Shown here piece by piece: positions 1-6,138 of a stretch of 10,012 bases of DNA. The number at the start of each line of letters is the position of its first letter. Within the stretch, counting starts at the first letter, position 1. Source of the DNA: an uncultured Actinomycetes bacterium. GTDB lineage: Bacteria > Actinomycetota > Thermoleophilia > Gaiellales > Gaiellaceae. The notes beneath the pieces were generated by a model. That model made no database searches. It saw only the letters and a list, made by a program, of their open reading frames with translations, and was not told the origin of the DNA. The stretch covers positions 1-10,012 of the forward strand of contig CAIYXH010000043.1 of NCBI GenBank assembly GCA_903930195.1. Direction: 5' to 3'. The position numbers and the translations under genes are program-made.

Positions 1-1001
1 ACGAAGTTGAGGGCGACACCGCCGACGTGGGCTGCGGCGCGCGGGGTCGCGTCGCGCGGCGCCGGCGGCAGGCCGACGGCGGCCTCGAGCGCGAGCGCGT
101 GGAGGTCGACGCCGGTCGCGGCCGCGACGAGGTCGGCGTCGTGATCCGACCCGAGCCGTGCAGCGACCGAGATCACCTCGGGTCCGCTGCGCCCGATGCG
201 CAGCACCACCTGCACCGGTCCTTCCTCGATCCCGAGCGCTGCGACGGCCCGCCGGGCGACCTCGATGGCTGCCTCGTCGGCGTCGGCGGCTGCCGGCCAG
301 ACGTGGCCGAGCGGGAGCGCCGTCGGATCGTCGGGCGCGGCGAGCGCCTCGCTCACTGCGAGCGGCACGAGCTCCCCCGCGGCGCAGAAGCCGGTGACCG
401 AGAGCTGCGGTCCGTCGACGACCTCCTCGACGAGCACGGCTCCGCCGCGGGAGGCGGTGCGGGCGCGGCCGAGCGCCTCGGTGAGGCCTGCGCGGCTGTG
501 GACGACGGAGAGGCCACGGCGTCCCTGCCGGTCGGGCGCCTTGACGACGAACGGCGGGTCGAGGTCGAGCTCCGTGGCCGCGGTCTCCAGCTCGGAGGCG
601 CCGAGCGCACGCCAGCGCGGCTGCGGCACGCCGGCCGCTGCGAGCGCCTCGCGCTGCCGGAGCTTCTGGGTCGCGAGGAGCGCGGTCGCGGGCGCGAGCG
701 GATGCGGCAGCCCGAGCTTCTCGGCGACGCGCGCGGCCGAGGCGACCGCCCAGTCGCTCCCCGGCGCGAGGATCCCGTCGAGGTCCAGCGCGCTCGCGAG
801 ACGCTCGACCGCGTGCTCGTCCTCGGTCGAGACGATGCAGCGCCGGTCGGCAAACGCAAACCCCGGCGCGGCCGGATCGCGGTCGCAGATCGCGACCCAG
901 TACCCACGCTCCCGCGCCGCCTCGAGCAGCCCCAGCTGCGCCGGCCCGGCCCCGAGCACCAACACCCGCCGCTGCTCACCCGGTCCACGCTTTCGCCCCA
1001 C
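1..1001 (-). CDS. ATP-grasp domain protein with altered catalytic residues (3' end outside window)
   Basis: The visible 333 residues form an ATP-grasp protein; the stop lies beyond the left edge. The start is taken as GTG at 999-1001; no other start codon lies in frame within about 55 bases upstream, but GTG at 963-965 is a later alternative. Order of parts: an N-terminal Rossmann-like strand and loop (VLVLGAGPAQLG, about residues 13-24), a pre-ATP-grasp domain ending in TQK and AGVPQPRW, the ATP-binding lysine (Lys154 in VVKAPDRQGRRG), a VEEVVDGPQ segment, and the C-terminal ATP/metal-binding segment. That last segment reads VISVAARLG: Ser278 stands where relatives have a metal-binding Glu, and Val266 stands where relatives have Gln or Glu. 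The fold is clear, but activity as a normal carboxylate-amine ligase is doubtful and the substrate is unknown. It is colinear with the ATP-grasp gene at 3135 and is probably a paralogue. It follows the aminotransferase gene after 93 bases, so it may have its own promoter. Confidence 0.85.
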   Translation of the reverse strand, partial: MGRKRGPGEQRRVLVLGAGPAQLGLLEAARERGYWVAICDRDPAAPGFAFADRRCIVSTEDEHAVERLASALDLDGILAPGSDWAVASAARVAEKLGLPHPLAPATALLATQKLRQREALAAAGVPQPRWRALGASELETAATELDLDPPFVVKAPDRQGRRGLSVVHSRAGLTEALGRARTASRGGAVLVEEVVDGPQLSVTGFCAAGELVPLAVSEALAAPDDPTALPLGHVWPAAADADEAAIEVARRAVAALGIEEGPVQVVLRIGRSGPEVISVAARLGSDHDADLVAAATGVDLHALALEAAVGLPPAPRDATPRAAAHVGGVALNF

Positions 1002-1007
1002 GCGTCC

Positions 1008-1013
1008 ATTCTG
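1008..1013 (-). promoter_or_regulatory. Possible leaderless -10 element for the left ATP-grasp gene
   Basis: On the minus strand CAGAAT is followed by 6 bases and then GTG at 999-1001. The spacing equals that seen before the epimerase ATG. The first base departs from TANNNT, and no -35 or Shine-Dalgarno is visible. It would explain independent expression after the 93-base gap (1002-1094), which holds nothing else I can support apart from the diverged repeat. Confidence 0.28.
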
Positions 1014-1049
1014 GCCACCCCACGCGACGGCAGCCCTCCGCCCACCCCA

Positions 1050-1073
1050 CTGCCTGGCATCGCGACGTGGCCC
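1050..1073 (-). repeat. Possible diverged third copy of the 24-base repeat
   Basis: On the minus strand this stretch aligns without gaps to the copy at 6139-6162 at 18 of 24 positions, sharing GCCA near the start and ATGCCAG in the second half. It lies in the gap ahead of the left ATP-grasp gene, in the same orientation relative to that gene as the other copies are to the glycosyltransferase gene. The match is weak enough that chance is possible in GC-rich DNA. Confidence 0.3.
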
Positions 1074-1094
1074 AAAGGACCAGGACAGGTCGAG

Positions 1095-2165
1095 TCAGGC
1101 GGCGAGGGAGCGGCCGAGCGCGGCGGCGACGCGGTCGAGCTCCGACTCGGTCAGCCGCGTGTGGAACGGCAGCGCGAGGGCGCGCTCGAAGACGCGCTCG
1201 GCGCCGGGGAAGCTGCCCTGCTCGCGATAGGGCGCGAGCAGGTTGACCGCGAACGTGCCGACCTGCGCCTCGATCCCCTGGGCGCGGAGCTCGCGGAGCA
1301 CGCGGTCGCGATCGTCGACCTGGAGCACGTAGGCCTGCCAGCCGTGGACATCTCCTTCGTCGACCGTCGGCAGGACGACGGGAAGCTCGGCGAGCCGCTC
1401 TCCGTAACCCGCCGCGATCCGCGCACGACCTGCGAGCAGCTCGTCCAGCCGGCGCACCTGGGGCAGGCCGACGGCGCAGAGGATGTCGGAGAGCCGGTAG
1501 TTGAGGCCCGGAACCGGCATGTCGGCGTCGGCAAGCGAGCGCCAGCCGTGGTTGCGCAGCCCGGCGACCTTGTCGGCGATCTCCTCGTCGTTCGTCGTGA
1601 CGGCGCCGCCCTCCCCCGTCGTGACGATCTTCCGCGGGTGGAAGCTGAGACACGCCGCGAGGCCGAGCGAGCCGCAGGCGCGACCCTGCCGCCGGGCCCC
1701 GAGCGCACCGGCCGCGTCCTCGATCATCGGCAGATCGGGCAGCTCCTCGACGCGCGCCGGGCGGCCGAAGATGTGCACCGGCATCGAAGCCTTCGTCCGC
1801 GGACCGACCTCGACGCGCGACGGGTCGATGTTCATCGTCTCGGGGTCGACGTCCACGAGCACCGGCCGCAGCCCGGAGAACGCCACGACGTTCGCCGTCG
1901 CGGGAAAGGTGTACGCCGGGACGAGGATCTCGTCGCCGGGCTCGAGCCCGAGCGCCAGCACAGCCAGGTGCAGCGCCGCCGTGCCCGAGGAGACGGCAAG
2001 CGCGCGCGTCGTCTCGCAGGCGCGCGCCAGCTCGGTCTCGAACTCCGCGACCAGCGGACCCATCGTCAGCATCCCGTCGCGCAGGACGCGTGCAACCTCG
2101 TCGAGCTCGACGGGGCCGACGTCGGGCCAGGCTAGACGGATGCGGTCGTCTTCTCCCGATACCAC
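1095..2165 (-). CDS. DegT/DnrJ/EryC1/StrS-family PLP-dependent sugar aminotransferase
   Basis: This 356-residue protein has the usual length and layout of the DegT/DnrJ/EryC1/StrS family, which transfers an amino group (commonly from glutamate) to a keto group of a nucleotide sugar in the cytoplasm. Visible marks are SGTAALHLAVLALG near residue 60 (phosphate-binding region), MIEDAAGALGA with Asp150 contacting the PLP pyridine nitrogen, SFHPRKIVTTGEGG with Lys179 as the Schiff-base lysine, and RNHGW followed by GLNYRLSDI. The start is GTG at 2163-2165, preceded by GAGGA at a 7-base spacing. This makes the gene overlap the end of the epimerase gene by 34 bases, so translational coupling is likely. 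The reading frame stays open further upstream, but there it only shadows the epimerase gene. Next to an epimerase/dehydratase, the likely role is the second step of amino-sugar synthesis. Whether C3 or C4 is aminated cannot be read from the sequence. Confidence 0.93.
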   Translation of the reverse strand: MVSGEDDRIRLAWPDVGPVELDEVARVLRDGMLTMGPLVAEFETELARACETTRALAVSSGTAALHLAVLALGLEPGDEILVPAYTFPATANVVAFSGLRPVLVDVDPETMNIDPSRVEVGPRTKASMPVHIFGRPARVEELPDLPMIEDAAGALGARRQGRACGSLGLAACLSFHPRKIVTTGEGGAVTTNDEEIADKVAGLRNHGWRSLADADMPVPGLNYRLSDILCAVGLPQVRRLDELLAGRARIAAGYGERLAELPVVLPTVDEGDVHGWQAYVLQVDDRDRVLRELRAQGIEAQVGTFAVNLLAPYREQGSFPGAERVFERALALPFHTRLTESELDRVAAALGRSLAA

Positions 2166-3100
2166 GCGATCGTCCTCGCCAGGCCGTCGTCGAGCTCGAT
2201 CTGCGGCGTCCAGTCGAGCAGCTCCTGGGCCTTCTCGACGTTCGGGATCCGCAGCTCGACGTCCGCGTAGTCGAGCGGCGTGAAGACCACGTCGCCGGAC
2301 GCGTCGGCGAGCCGCTTGATCCGCTGCGCGAGGTCGAAGATCGTCACGGACGAGCGCGGGTTGCCGATGTTGAACGCCTGGCCGACCGCCTCGGGACGAT
2401 CGAGACAGGCGAGCACACCGCTGACCATGTCGCTGACGTAACACCAGGCGCGGATCTGCGAGCCGTCGCCATGGATCGTGAGGTCGCGCCCGTCGAGCGC
2501 CGCCTCGATGAACGCGCGTATCGCGCCGCCGCCGATCTGGCCCGGGCCGAAGACGTTGAAGGGGTGCACCGTGACGGTCGGGAGCTGCAGTTCGTCGTGG
2601 TAGGCGTGCGCCATGTGCTCGCCGGCGAGCTTCGAGACGGCGTACGTCCAGCGGGCCTCGCCGACCGAGCCTATCGTCGAGACTTGGCCCTCGCTCACCC
2701 GGAAGGCGTGGGTGCCGAAGACCTCGCTCGTCGAGAAGTCGACGAAGCGCTCGAGCGTGTCGATCGTCGCGAGCGCCGCCTCGAGGGCGTTGTAGGTGCC
2801 GATCACGTTGACACGCATCGTCCGGACCGGGCTCGCGAGCACCGTGTCGACGCCGGCGATCGCGGCGCAATGGACGAAGTGCGTCGCGCCCTGCGCGAGC
2901 TCCTTCAGGCCGTCGCCGTCAAGGACGTCGCCCTTGTGGAGCGTGAAGTTCGGATGGTCAGCGAGAGCCGTGCCGGAGAGCGCATCCCGGTGGAGATTGT
3001 CGACCGCGATGATCTCGTTCCGCTCGACGAGTTCCTTCGCGAGCGTGGTCGCGATGAAGCCCGCGCCACCGGTGATGAGGATCCGCTTCCCTTCGAGCAT
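2132..3100 (-). CDS. NAD-dependent epimerase/dehydratase (extended SDR, sugar nucleotide)
   Basis: This 322-residue extended short-chain dehydrogenase acts on nucleotide sugars in the cytoplasm. Seen in the sequence: the N-terminal nucleotide-binding loop ITGGAGFIA (residues 9-17, with Ala where the third Gly of GxxGxxG usually stands), Asp34 after the second strand, which fits NAD rather than NADP, the STSEVFG motif at 123-129, and the catalytic pair Tyr153/Lys157 in YAVSK. Downstream are FNVFGPGQ and IHGDGSQIRAWCYVSD, typical of the sugar-binding half. Glu126 after STS is shared with dehydratases and with UDP-glucuronate decarboxylases such as ArnA, so the product may be a keto sugar for the aminotransferase rather than a simple epimer; this is inference. 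ATG at 3098-3100 is the only sensible start: the encoded protein begins a few residues before the first strand. It is first in a leftward operon with the aminotransferase gene. No Shine-Dalgarno is seen, but a -10-like TAGACT lies 6 bases upstream. Confidence 0.92.
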   Translation of the reverse strand: MLEGKRILITGGAGFIATTLAKELVERNEIIAVDNLHRDALSGTALADHPNFTLHKGDVLDGDGLKELAQGATHFVHCAAIAGVDTVLASPVRTMRVNVIGTYNALEAALATIDTLERFVDFSTSEVFGTHAFRVSEGQVSTIGSVGEARWTYAVSKLAGEHMAHAYHDELQLPTVTVHPFNVFGPGQIGGGAIRAFIEAALDGRDLTIHGDGSQIRAWCYVSDMVSGVLACLDRPEAVGQAFNIGNPRSSVTIFDLAQRIKRLADASGDVVFTPLDYADVELRIPNVEKAQELLDWTPQIELDDGLARTIAWYREKTTASV

Positions 3101-3106
3101 CCCGCG

Positions 3107-3112
3107 AGTCTA
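3107..3112 (-). promoter_or_regulatory. Predicted leaderless -10 element for the epimerase operon
   Basis: On the minus strand the hexamer TAGACT (fits TANNNT) is followed by 6 bases and then the ATG of the epimerase. That spacing would put the transcription start on or next to the A of ATG, as in actinobacterial leaderless mRNAs. No Shine-Dalgarno is visible between hexamer and start codon, which fits. I see no TTGACA-like -35 at the usual distance. This is a prediction from pattern and spacing only. Confidence 0.45.
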
Positions 3113-3121
3113 ACCGGCGCA

Positions 3122-3127
3122 TATCGT
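3122..3127 (+). promoter_or_regulatory. Predicted leaderless -10 element for the rightward ATP-grasp operon
   Basis: On the plus strand TATCGT (fits TANNNT) is followed by 7 bases and then the GTG at 3135. This again fits a leaderless transcript starting at the initiation codon. It sits back to back with the opposite -10 at 3107-3112, with only 9 bases between them, so the two polymerase footprints would overlap. No clear -35 is visible. A short inverted repeat, GCGAG at 3104-3108 and CTCGC at 3128-3132, brackets both hexamers. Confidence 0.45.
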
Positions 3128-3134
3128 CTCGCTC

Positions 3135-4361
3135 GTGAGCGAACCCACCCGCACCGTCCTCTTCATCGGCGCCGGCCGGCACCAGCGGCGCGCGATCCTG
3201 CGCGCGCAGGAGCTCGGCCTTCGTGTCGCCGCGGTCGATCGCAACCCGGACGCACCCGGCCTCGAGGTCGCCGACATTCCCCGCGTCGTGGACTTCGCCG
3301 ATGCCGATGCGGTGATCGCCGGAGTCGCCGACCTCGAGTTCGACGGCGTCCTCACCGTCTCGGCCGATCGGGCCGTTCCCGTCGTCGCCGCTGTTGCGGA
3401 GGCGCGAGGGCTGCCGGGGATCGGCGTCGCAGCCGCGCATCTGATGACCCACAAGGTCGCGATGCGGCGCGCTCTCGCCGACGCGGGCGTTCCCCAGCCG
3501 CGCTTTGCCGCGATCCGCTCGCTCGCCGAGCGCCACCTCGCAGCCAAGGAGGTCGGCTTCCCGGCCGTGCTCAAGCCGGCAGACTCGGGCGGCCAGCGCG
3601 CGGTGTTCCGGGTCGAGTCGGTCGACGACATCGAGCGCCACCTCCACGAGGTCCTGATCGCCTCGCCGACCGAGGAGGGGATCCTCGAGGAGTTCGTCGA
3701 GGGCACCGAGATGAACGGCATCGTGATCGCCCGCGACGGCGAGGCGATCCCGCTCACGCTCTCCGATCGGATGCGCCCGCCGGGCCTCGGCTTCGGCGTC
3801 GGCTGGATCCACGTCTACCCGCCGACCATCCCGAGCGACCAGCTCGTGGAGTCGGAGCGCATCGCGAGCCGCACGGCGCGCGCGCTCGGCATGCGCACGG
3901 GGATCGCCTTCCCCCAGCTCATCGCCGCGCCCGACGGCCGCGTGATCGTCGTCGAGTGCGCCGCCCGAATTCCCGGCGGGCAGATGGCCGACCTGGTGCG
4001 CCACGCGGTCGGCGTCGACCTGGTCGAGGTACAGCTCGCGATGGCGCTCGGTGACCCCCTTCCCGACGAGCTCGTGCTGCCGCGGTTCCGCCAGCCACTC
4101 GCGATTCGCTTCTTCACCGCCGAGCCTGGCCCGCTCCCGACCGGCCGGGTCGTCCGGGTCGGGCCGCTCGACGCGATGCTCGCGGCGCCGGGCGTCGTCC
4201 AAGCCGACACGTATCTCCAGATCGGCGAGGAGATTCGGCCCGTGCAGCGCGACGGCGACCGCCGCGGCTACGTGATCGCCACCGCGAACACGAACCTGCA
4301 GGCACTCGAGCTCGCCGAGCAGGCGGCGCGACTGATCGACGTCGAGGTCGAGCCCGCGTGA
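3135..4361 (+). CDS. ATP-grasp domain carboxylate-amine ligase
   Basis: This 408-residue protein has the parts of a complete ATP-grasp ligase: an N-terminal Rossmann-like segment (VLFIGAGRHQ, residues 8-17), a D-R-N-P-D-A-P-G stretch, Lys107 in MTHK, Lys147 and the glycine loop SGG (151-153) in the ATP-binding lobe, an EEFVEG segment at 185-190, and Gln261, Glu274 and Arg278 in VVECAARIPGGQ, the ATP/metal site. A C-terminal domain of about 90 residues follows (from about 320, FRQPLAIRFF), as in biotin-carboxylase-like and carnosine-synthase-like members. Such enzymes activate a carboxylate as acyl phosphate and pass it to an amine. Substrates are not readable; the context suggests acylation of an amino sugar or synthesis of a small amide precursor. 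GTG at 3135 is chosen because it is first in frame after the intergenic gap and sits 7 bases after a -10-like hexamer. It overlaps the next gene by 4 bases. Confidence 0.9.
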   Translation: MSEPTRTVLFIGAGRHQRRAILRAQELGLRVAAVDRNPDAPGLEVADIPRVVDFADADAVIAGVADLEFDGVLTVSADRAVPVVAAVAEARGLPGIGVAAAHLMTHKVAMRRALADAGVPQPRFAAIRSLAERHLAAKEVGFPAVLKPADSGGQRAVFRVESVDDIERHLHEVLIASPTEEGILEEFVEGTEMNGIVIARDGEAIPLTLSDRMRPPGLGFGVGWIHVYPPTIPSDQLVESERIASRTARALGMRTGIAFPQLIAAPDGRVIVVECAARIPGGQMADLVRHAVGVDLVEVQLAMALGDPLPDELVLPRFRQPLAIRFFTAEPGPLPTGRVVRVGPLDAMLAAPGVVQADTYLQIGEEIRPVQRDGDRRGYVIATANTNLQALELAEQAARLIDVEVEPA

Positions 4362-4999
4362 GCTGCGACTTCTCGCTCGGGCACTACCGCGAGCTGCTCG
4401 AGGCGGCACAGGCAGGCGGCTACCGCTTCGCCGGCTTCGACACGCCGCCGGAGCCCGGCGTCCTGATCCTCCGCCACGACGTCGATCTCTCGCTCGATGC
4501 CGCGGTGCGGATGGCCGAGGTCGAAGCCGACGTCGGCGCCTGGTCGACCTGGTTCCTGATGACGCGCTCGGTCTTCTACAACCTCGACTCGAAGGAAGGC
4601 GAGGCCGCGATCGCACGGCTGCGCGAGCTCGGCGGGCGCGTCGCCCATCACGCCGTCTGGCCCCAGGTCGACCTCGACGAGCGCTTCGACCCCGTGGTCG
4701 CCTGGCACAACCCGGACCCCGAGTACATGACCGCTCCGGTCGAGGGCGCCGTGAACGTGATGACGGCCCCCTGGTTCGATCCCGCCACCTACCGCTCGGA
4801 CTCGAACCAGCGCTGGCGGCACGGCTGCCCGCACGACGAGCTTGCGCAAGGCGCGTTCCCGTGGCTGCAGCTGCTGACCCATCCGGAGATCTGGGCCTAC
4901 GACGGCGCGACGATGGGTGAGACGATGCGCGCGTTCCTCGCCGCCGACGGCGAGGCCCGCCTCGAGCTCCTTCGGGCAGACAGAATCGACCTGTCATGA
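4358..4999 (+). CDS. Polysaccharide-deacetylase-like (NodB-fold) protein
   Basis: This 213-residue protein resembles the deacetylase-like proteins found in surface-polysaccharide clusters, close to the WbmS-like group. LILRHDVDLSLDAAVRMA (residues 36-53) holds the Asp41/Asp43 pair equivalent to the first NodB motif, followed by WSTWFLM at 62-68. His97-His98 are candidates for metal ligands. YRSDSNQRW (145-153) and LLTHPEIW (172-179) match late conserved motifs as I recall them for this group. The classical second NodB motif (H followed four residues later by H) is not evident, so metal binding may differ from true chitin-type deacetylases. No signal peptide is present, which suggests a cytoplasmic enzyme acting on a precursor. 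GTG at 4358 overlaps the TGA of the upstream ATP-grasp gene (GTGA), implying translational coupling and a shared pathway. The acyl group removed, if any, is unknown. Confidence 0.75.
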   Translation: MSCDFSLGHYRELLEAAQAGGYRFAGFDTPPEPGVLILRHDVDLSLDAAVRMAEVEADVGAWSTWFLMTRSVFYNLDSKEGEAAIARLRELGGRVAHHAVWPQVDLDERFDPVVAWHNPDPEYMTAPVEGAVNVMTAPWFDPATYRSDSNQRWRHGCPHDELAQGAFPWLQLLTHPEIWAYDGATMGETMRAFLAADGEARLELLRADRIDLS

Positions 5000-5002
5000 A
5001 GG
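4998..5002 (+). promoter_or_regulatory. Shine-Dalgarno GAAGG deciding the GTG start at 5010
   Basis: GAAGG lies 7 bases before GTG at 5010-5012 and overlaps the TGA stop of the deacetylase-like gene. It supports the short form of the third ATP-grasp protein over the longer open frame reaching back to 4917. Confidence 0.6.
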
Positions 5003-5009
5003 TTCTGGC

Positions 5010-6050
5010 GTGAAGCCGATCACCATCATCGTCTCCGCCGCCGGGGCCCCCGGCGCCCGTGCGCTCCTGCGCTCGCTCAAGGAGAACGGTGAGCGCGAGG
5101 TGCGGATCGTCGGCACCGACATGAGCGAGCGTTCGATCGGGCGGCACGTCTGCGACGCGTTCCACCTCGTCCCTGCCGGCTCGGACCCGGGCTTCGCCGA
5201 CGCGATGCTCGACGTCGCCCGCCGCGAGGGCGCGGTCGCGATCCTGCCGCAGTCCTCGTTCGACCTCGAGGGTCTCGCCGGCGCCGTCGACCGCTTTGCG
5301 GCCGAGGGGATCGCGGTGCTCGTCTCCTCGCCCGATGCGATCGACCGCTCCAACGACAAGGCCGAGACCTACGCCTTCCTGCAACGGCTCGGGCTCCCGG
5401 CGCCGGAGTTCCGGCGCGTGGCGGGCGCAGCAGCGGTCGAGGCCGCGGCGCGCGAGCTCGGCTACCCCGATCGCCCCGTCTGCTTCAAGCCCGTGTTCTC
5501 GTCCGGCTCCCGCGGCTTTCGCATCCTCGACCCGACCGTCGACCGCGCGAACGTCCTCCTGCGCGAGCGGCCCGGCTTCGTCGCGATGCGGCTCGAGGAG
5601 GCCGTCGAGATCCTGGCGTCCGTCGACGACCGGACGGATCTGCTCGTGATGGAGCTCGCGGAGGGGCCCGAGCGGACGATCGACGGGATTGCGAACGGCT
5701 CGGAGATCGTGCTCGGCCACCCGAAGACACGCGAGGCGATGCGCGCGGGTCTCGCGATGTACTTCGAGACGCTCGACGATCCGGGCCTGATGGAGCTCTC
5801 GAACACGATCGTGCGCGAGCTCGGCATCGAGCACTTCTTCAACATCCAGCTCGTCGGCGGCTACGTGATCGAGATCAACCCGCGGATCTCGACGATCGTC
5901 TACCAGGAGGATCTGAACCTCCCCTACCTCGGCGTGAAGCGCGCGATCGGCGAGATCTCGGACGACGAGCTCCGCGCCCTGCGCCCCCGCATCCGCCCCG
6001 GCCGCGTCGCCCTGCGCTACTTCGACCAGCTCGAATTCGACCCGGCTTAG
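5010..6050 (+). CDS. ATP-grasp protein, carbamoyl-phosphate-synthase large-subunit-like
   Basis: This 346-residue ATP-grasp protein is of the CarB-like type that occurs as a stand-alone ligase. Visible parts: N-terminal strand and loop ITIIVSAAGAPGA (residues 4-16) followed by VGTDMSE, Lys117 in the NDK motif, ATP-binding Lys160 in CFKP with the loop SSGSRG (164-169), the hinge segment VMELAEGPE (213-221), and the ATP/metal site Gln280, Glu288, Asn290, Arg292 (in VIEINPR). All key positions are intact, unlike the protein at 1-1001. It is much shorter than true CarB and lacks the second synthetase half, so carbamoyl phosphate synthesis is unlikely; ligation of an acid to an amine is the family-level expectation. 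GTG at 5010 has GAAGG 7 bases upstream. Only 10 bases separate it from the deacetylase-like gene, so the two are probably co-transcribed. The nearest relatives I recall sit in O-antigen or exopolysaccharide clusters, but the substrate is unknown. Confidence 0.88.
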   Translation: MKPITIIVSAAGAPGARALLRSLKENGEREVRIVGTDMSERSIGRHVCDAFHLVPAGSDPGFADAMLDVARREGAVAILPQSSFDLEGLAGAVDRFAAEGIAVLVSSPDAIDRSNDKAETYAFLQRLGLPAPEFRRVAGAAAVEAAARELGYPDRPVCFKPVFSSGSRGFRILDPTVDRANVLLRERPGFVAMRLEEAVEILASVDDRTDLLVMELAEGPERTIDGIANGSEIVLGHPKTREAMRAGLAMYFETLDDPGLMELSNTIVRELGIEHFFNIQLVGGYVIEINPRISTIVYQEDLNLPYLGVKRAIGEISDDELRALRPRIRPGRVALRYFDQLEFDPA

Positions 6051-6074
6051 GGGCCAAGGCCCAGTGCCAGTCAT
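6051..6074 (+). repeat. 24-base direct repeat, copy 1
   Basis: This copy begins directly after the TAG stop of the third ATP-grasp gene. It matches 6139-6162 at 20 of 24 positions by direct reading, with mismatches at repeat positions 2, 7, 9 and 14. The last ten bases, TGCCAGTCAT, are identical. The two copies are offset by exactly 88 bases. Confidence 0.7.
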
Positions 6075-6091
6075 TGGTAACGGAAGTGCAA

Positions 6092-6104
6092 CGTCGGCCC
6101 GACG
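6092..6104 (+). terminator. Weak hairpin, possible terminator after the ATP-grasp operon
   Basis: CGTCG and CGACG pair around a 3-base loop (5-bp GC-rich stem), and TTTT follows at 6112-6115 after 7 bases. The stem is short and the T-run is displaced, so this is at best a poor intrinsic terminator. It lies 42 bases after the stop of the third ATP-grasp gene. Confidence 0.2.
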
Positions 6105-6138
6105 CGAATCGTTTTCCCTGCAAATCGCAGGTCTATCC

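Noticed and set aside
353..1075. Minus-strand frame starting with ATG at 1075, in another frame of the left ATP-grasp gene
   Set aside because: The neighbouring frame gives the Rossmann loop and all ATP-grasp landmarks without interruption, whereas this frame gives Ser/Arg-rich sequence with no motif.
27..2135. Long plus-strand open frame (702 codons) across the left ATP-grasp and aminotransferase genes
   Set aside because: It is antisense to two clearly recognisable genes and its product is rich in Arg, Gly and Asp with no known motif, as expected of a shadow frame in GC-rich DNA.
2166..2870. Upstream extension of the aminotransferase frame
   Set aside because: The extension only shadows the epimerase gene and has no family similarity; GTG at 2165 has a good Shine-Dalgarno and gives the standard length.
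2090..4054. Plus-strand open frame (654 codons) crossing the divergent promoter region
   Set aside because: It is antisense to the epimerase gene and out of frame with the 3135 gene, turning into arginine-rich sequence; a shadow.
4917..5009. ATG start at 4917 for the third ATP-grasp gene
   Set aside because: The extra 31 residues are Arg/Ser/Pro-rich shadow of the deacetylase-like gene; GTG at 5010 with GAAGG upstream starts just before the first beta strand.
6051..6062. GGGCC-AA-GGCCC inverted repeat directly after the stop at 6050 as a terminator
   Set aside because: The loop would be too small for a stable 5-bp stem and no T-run follows.
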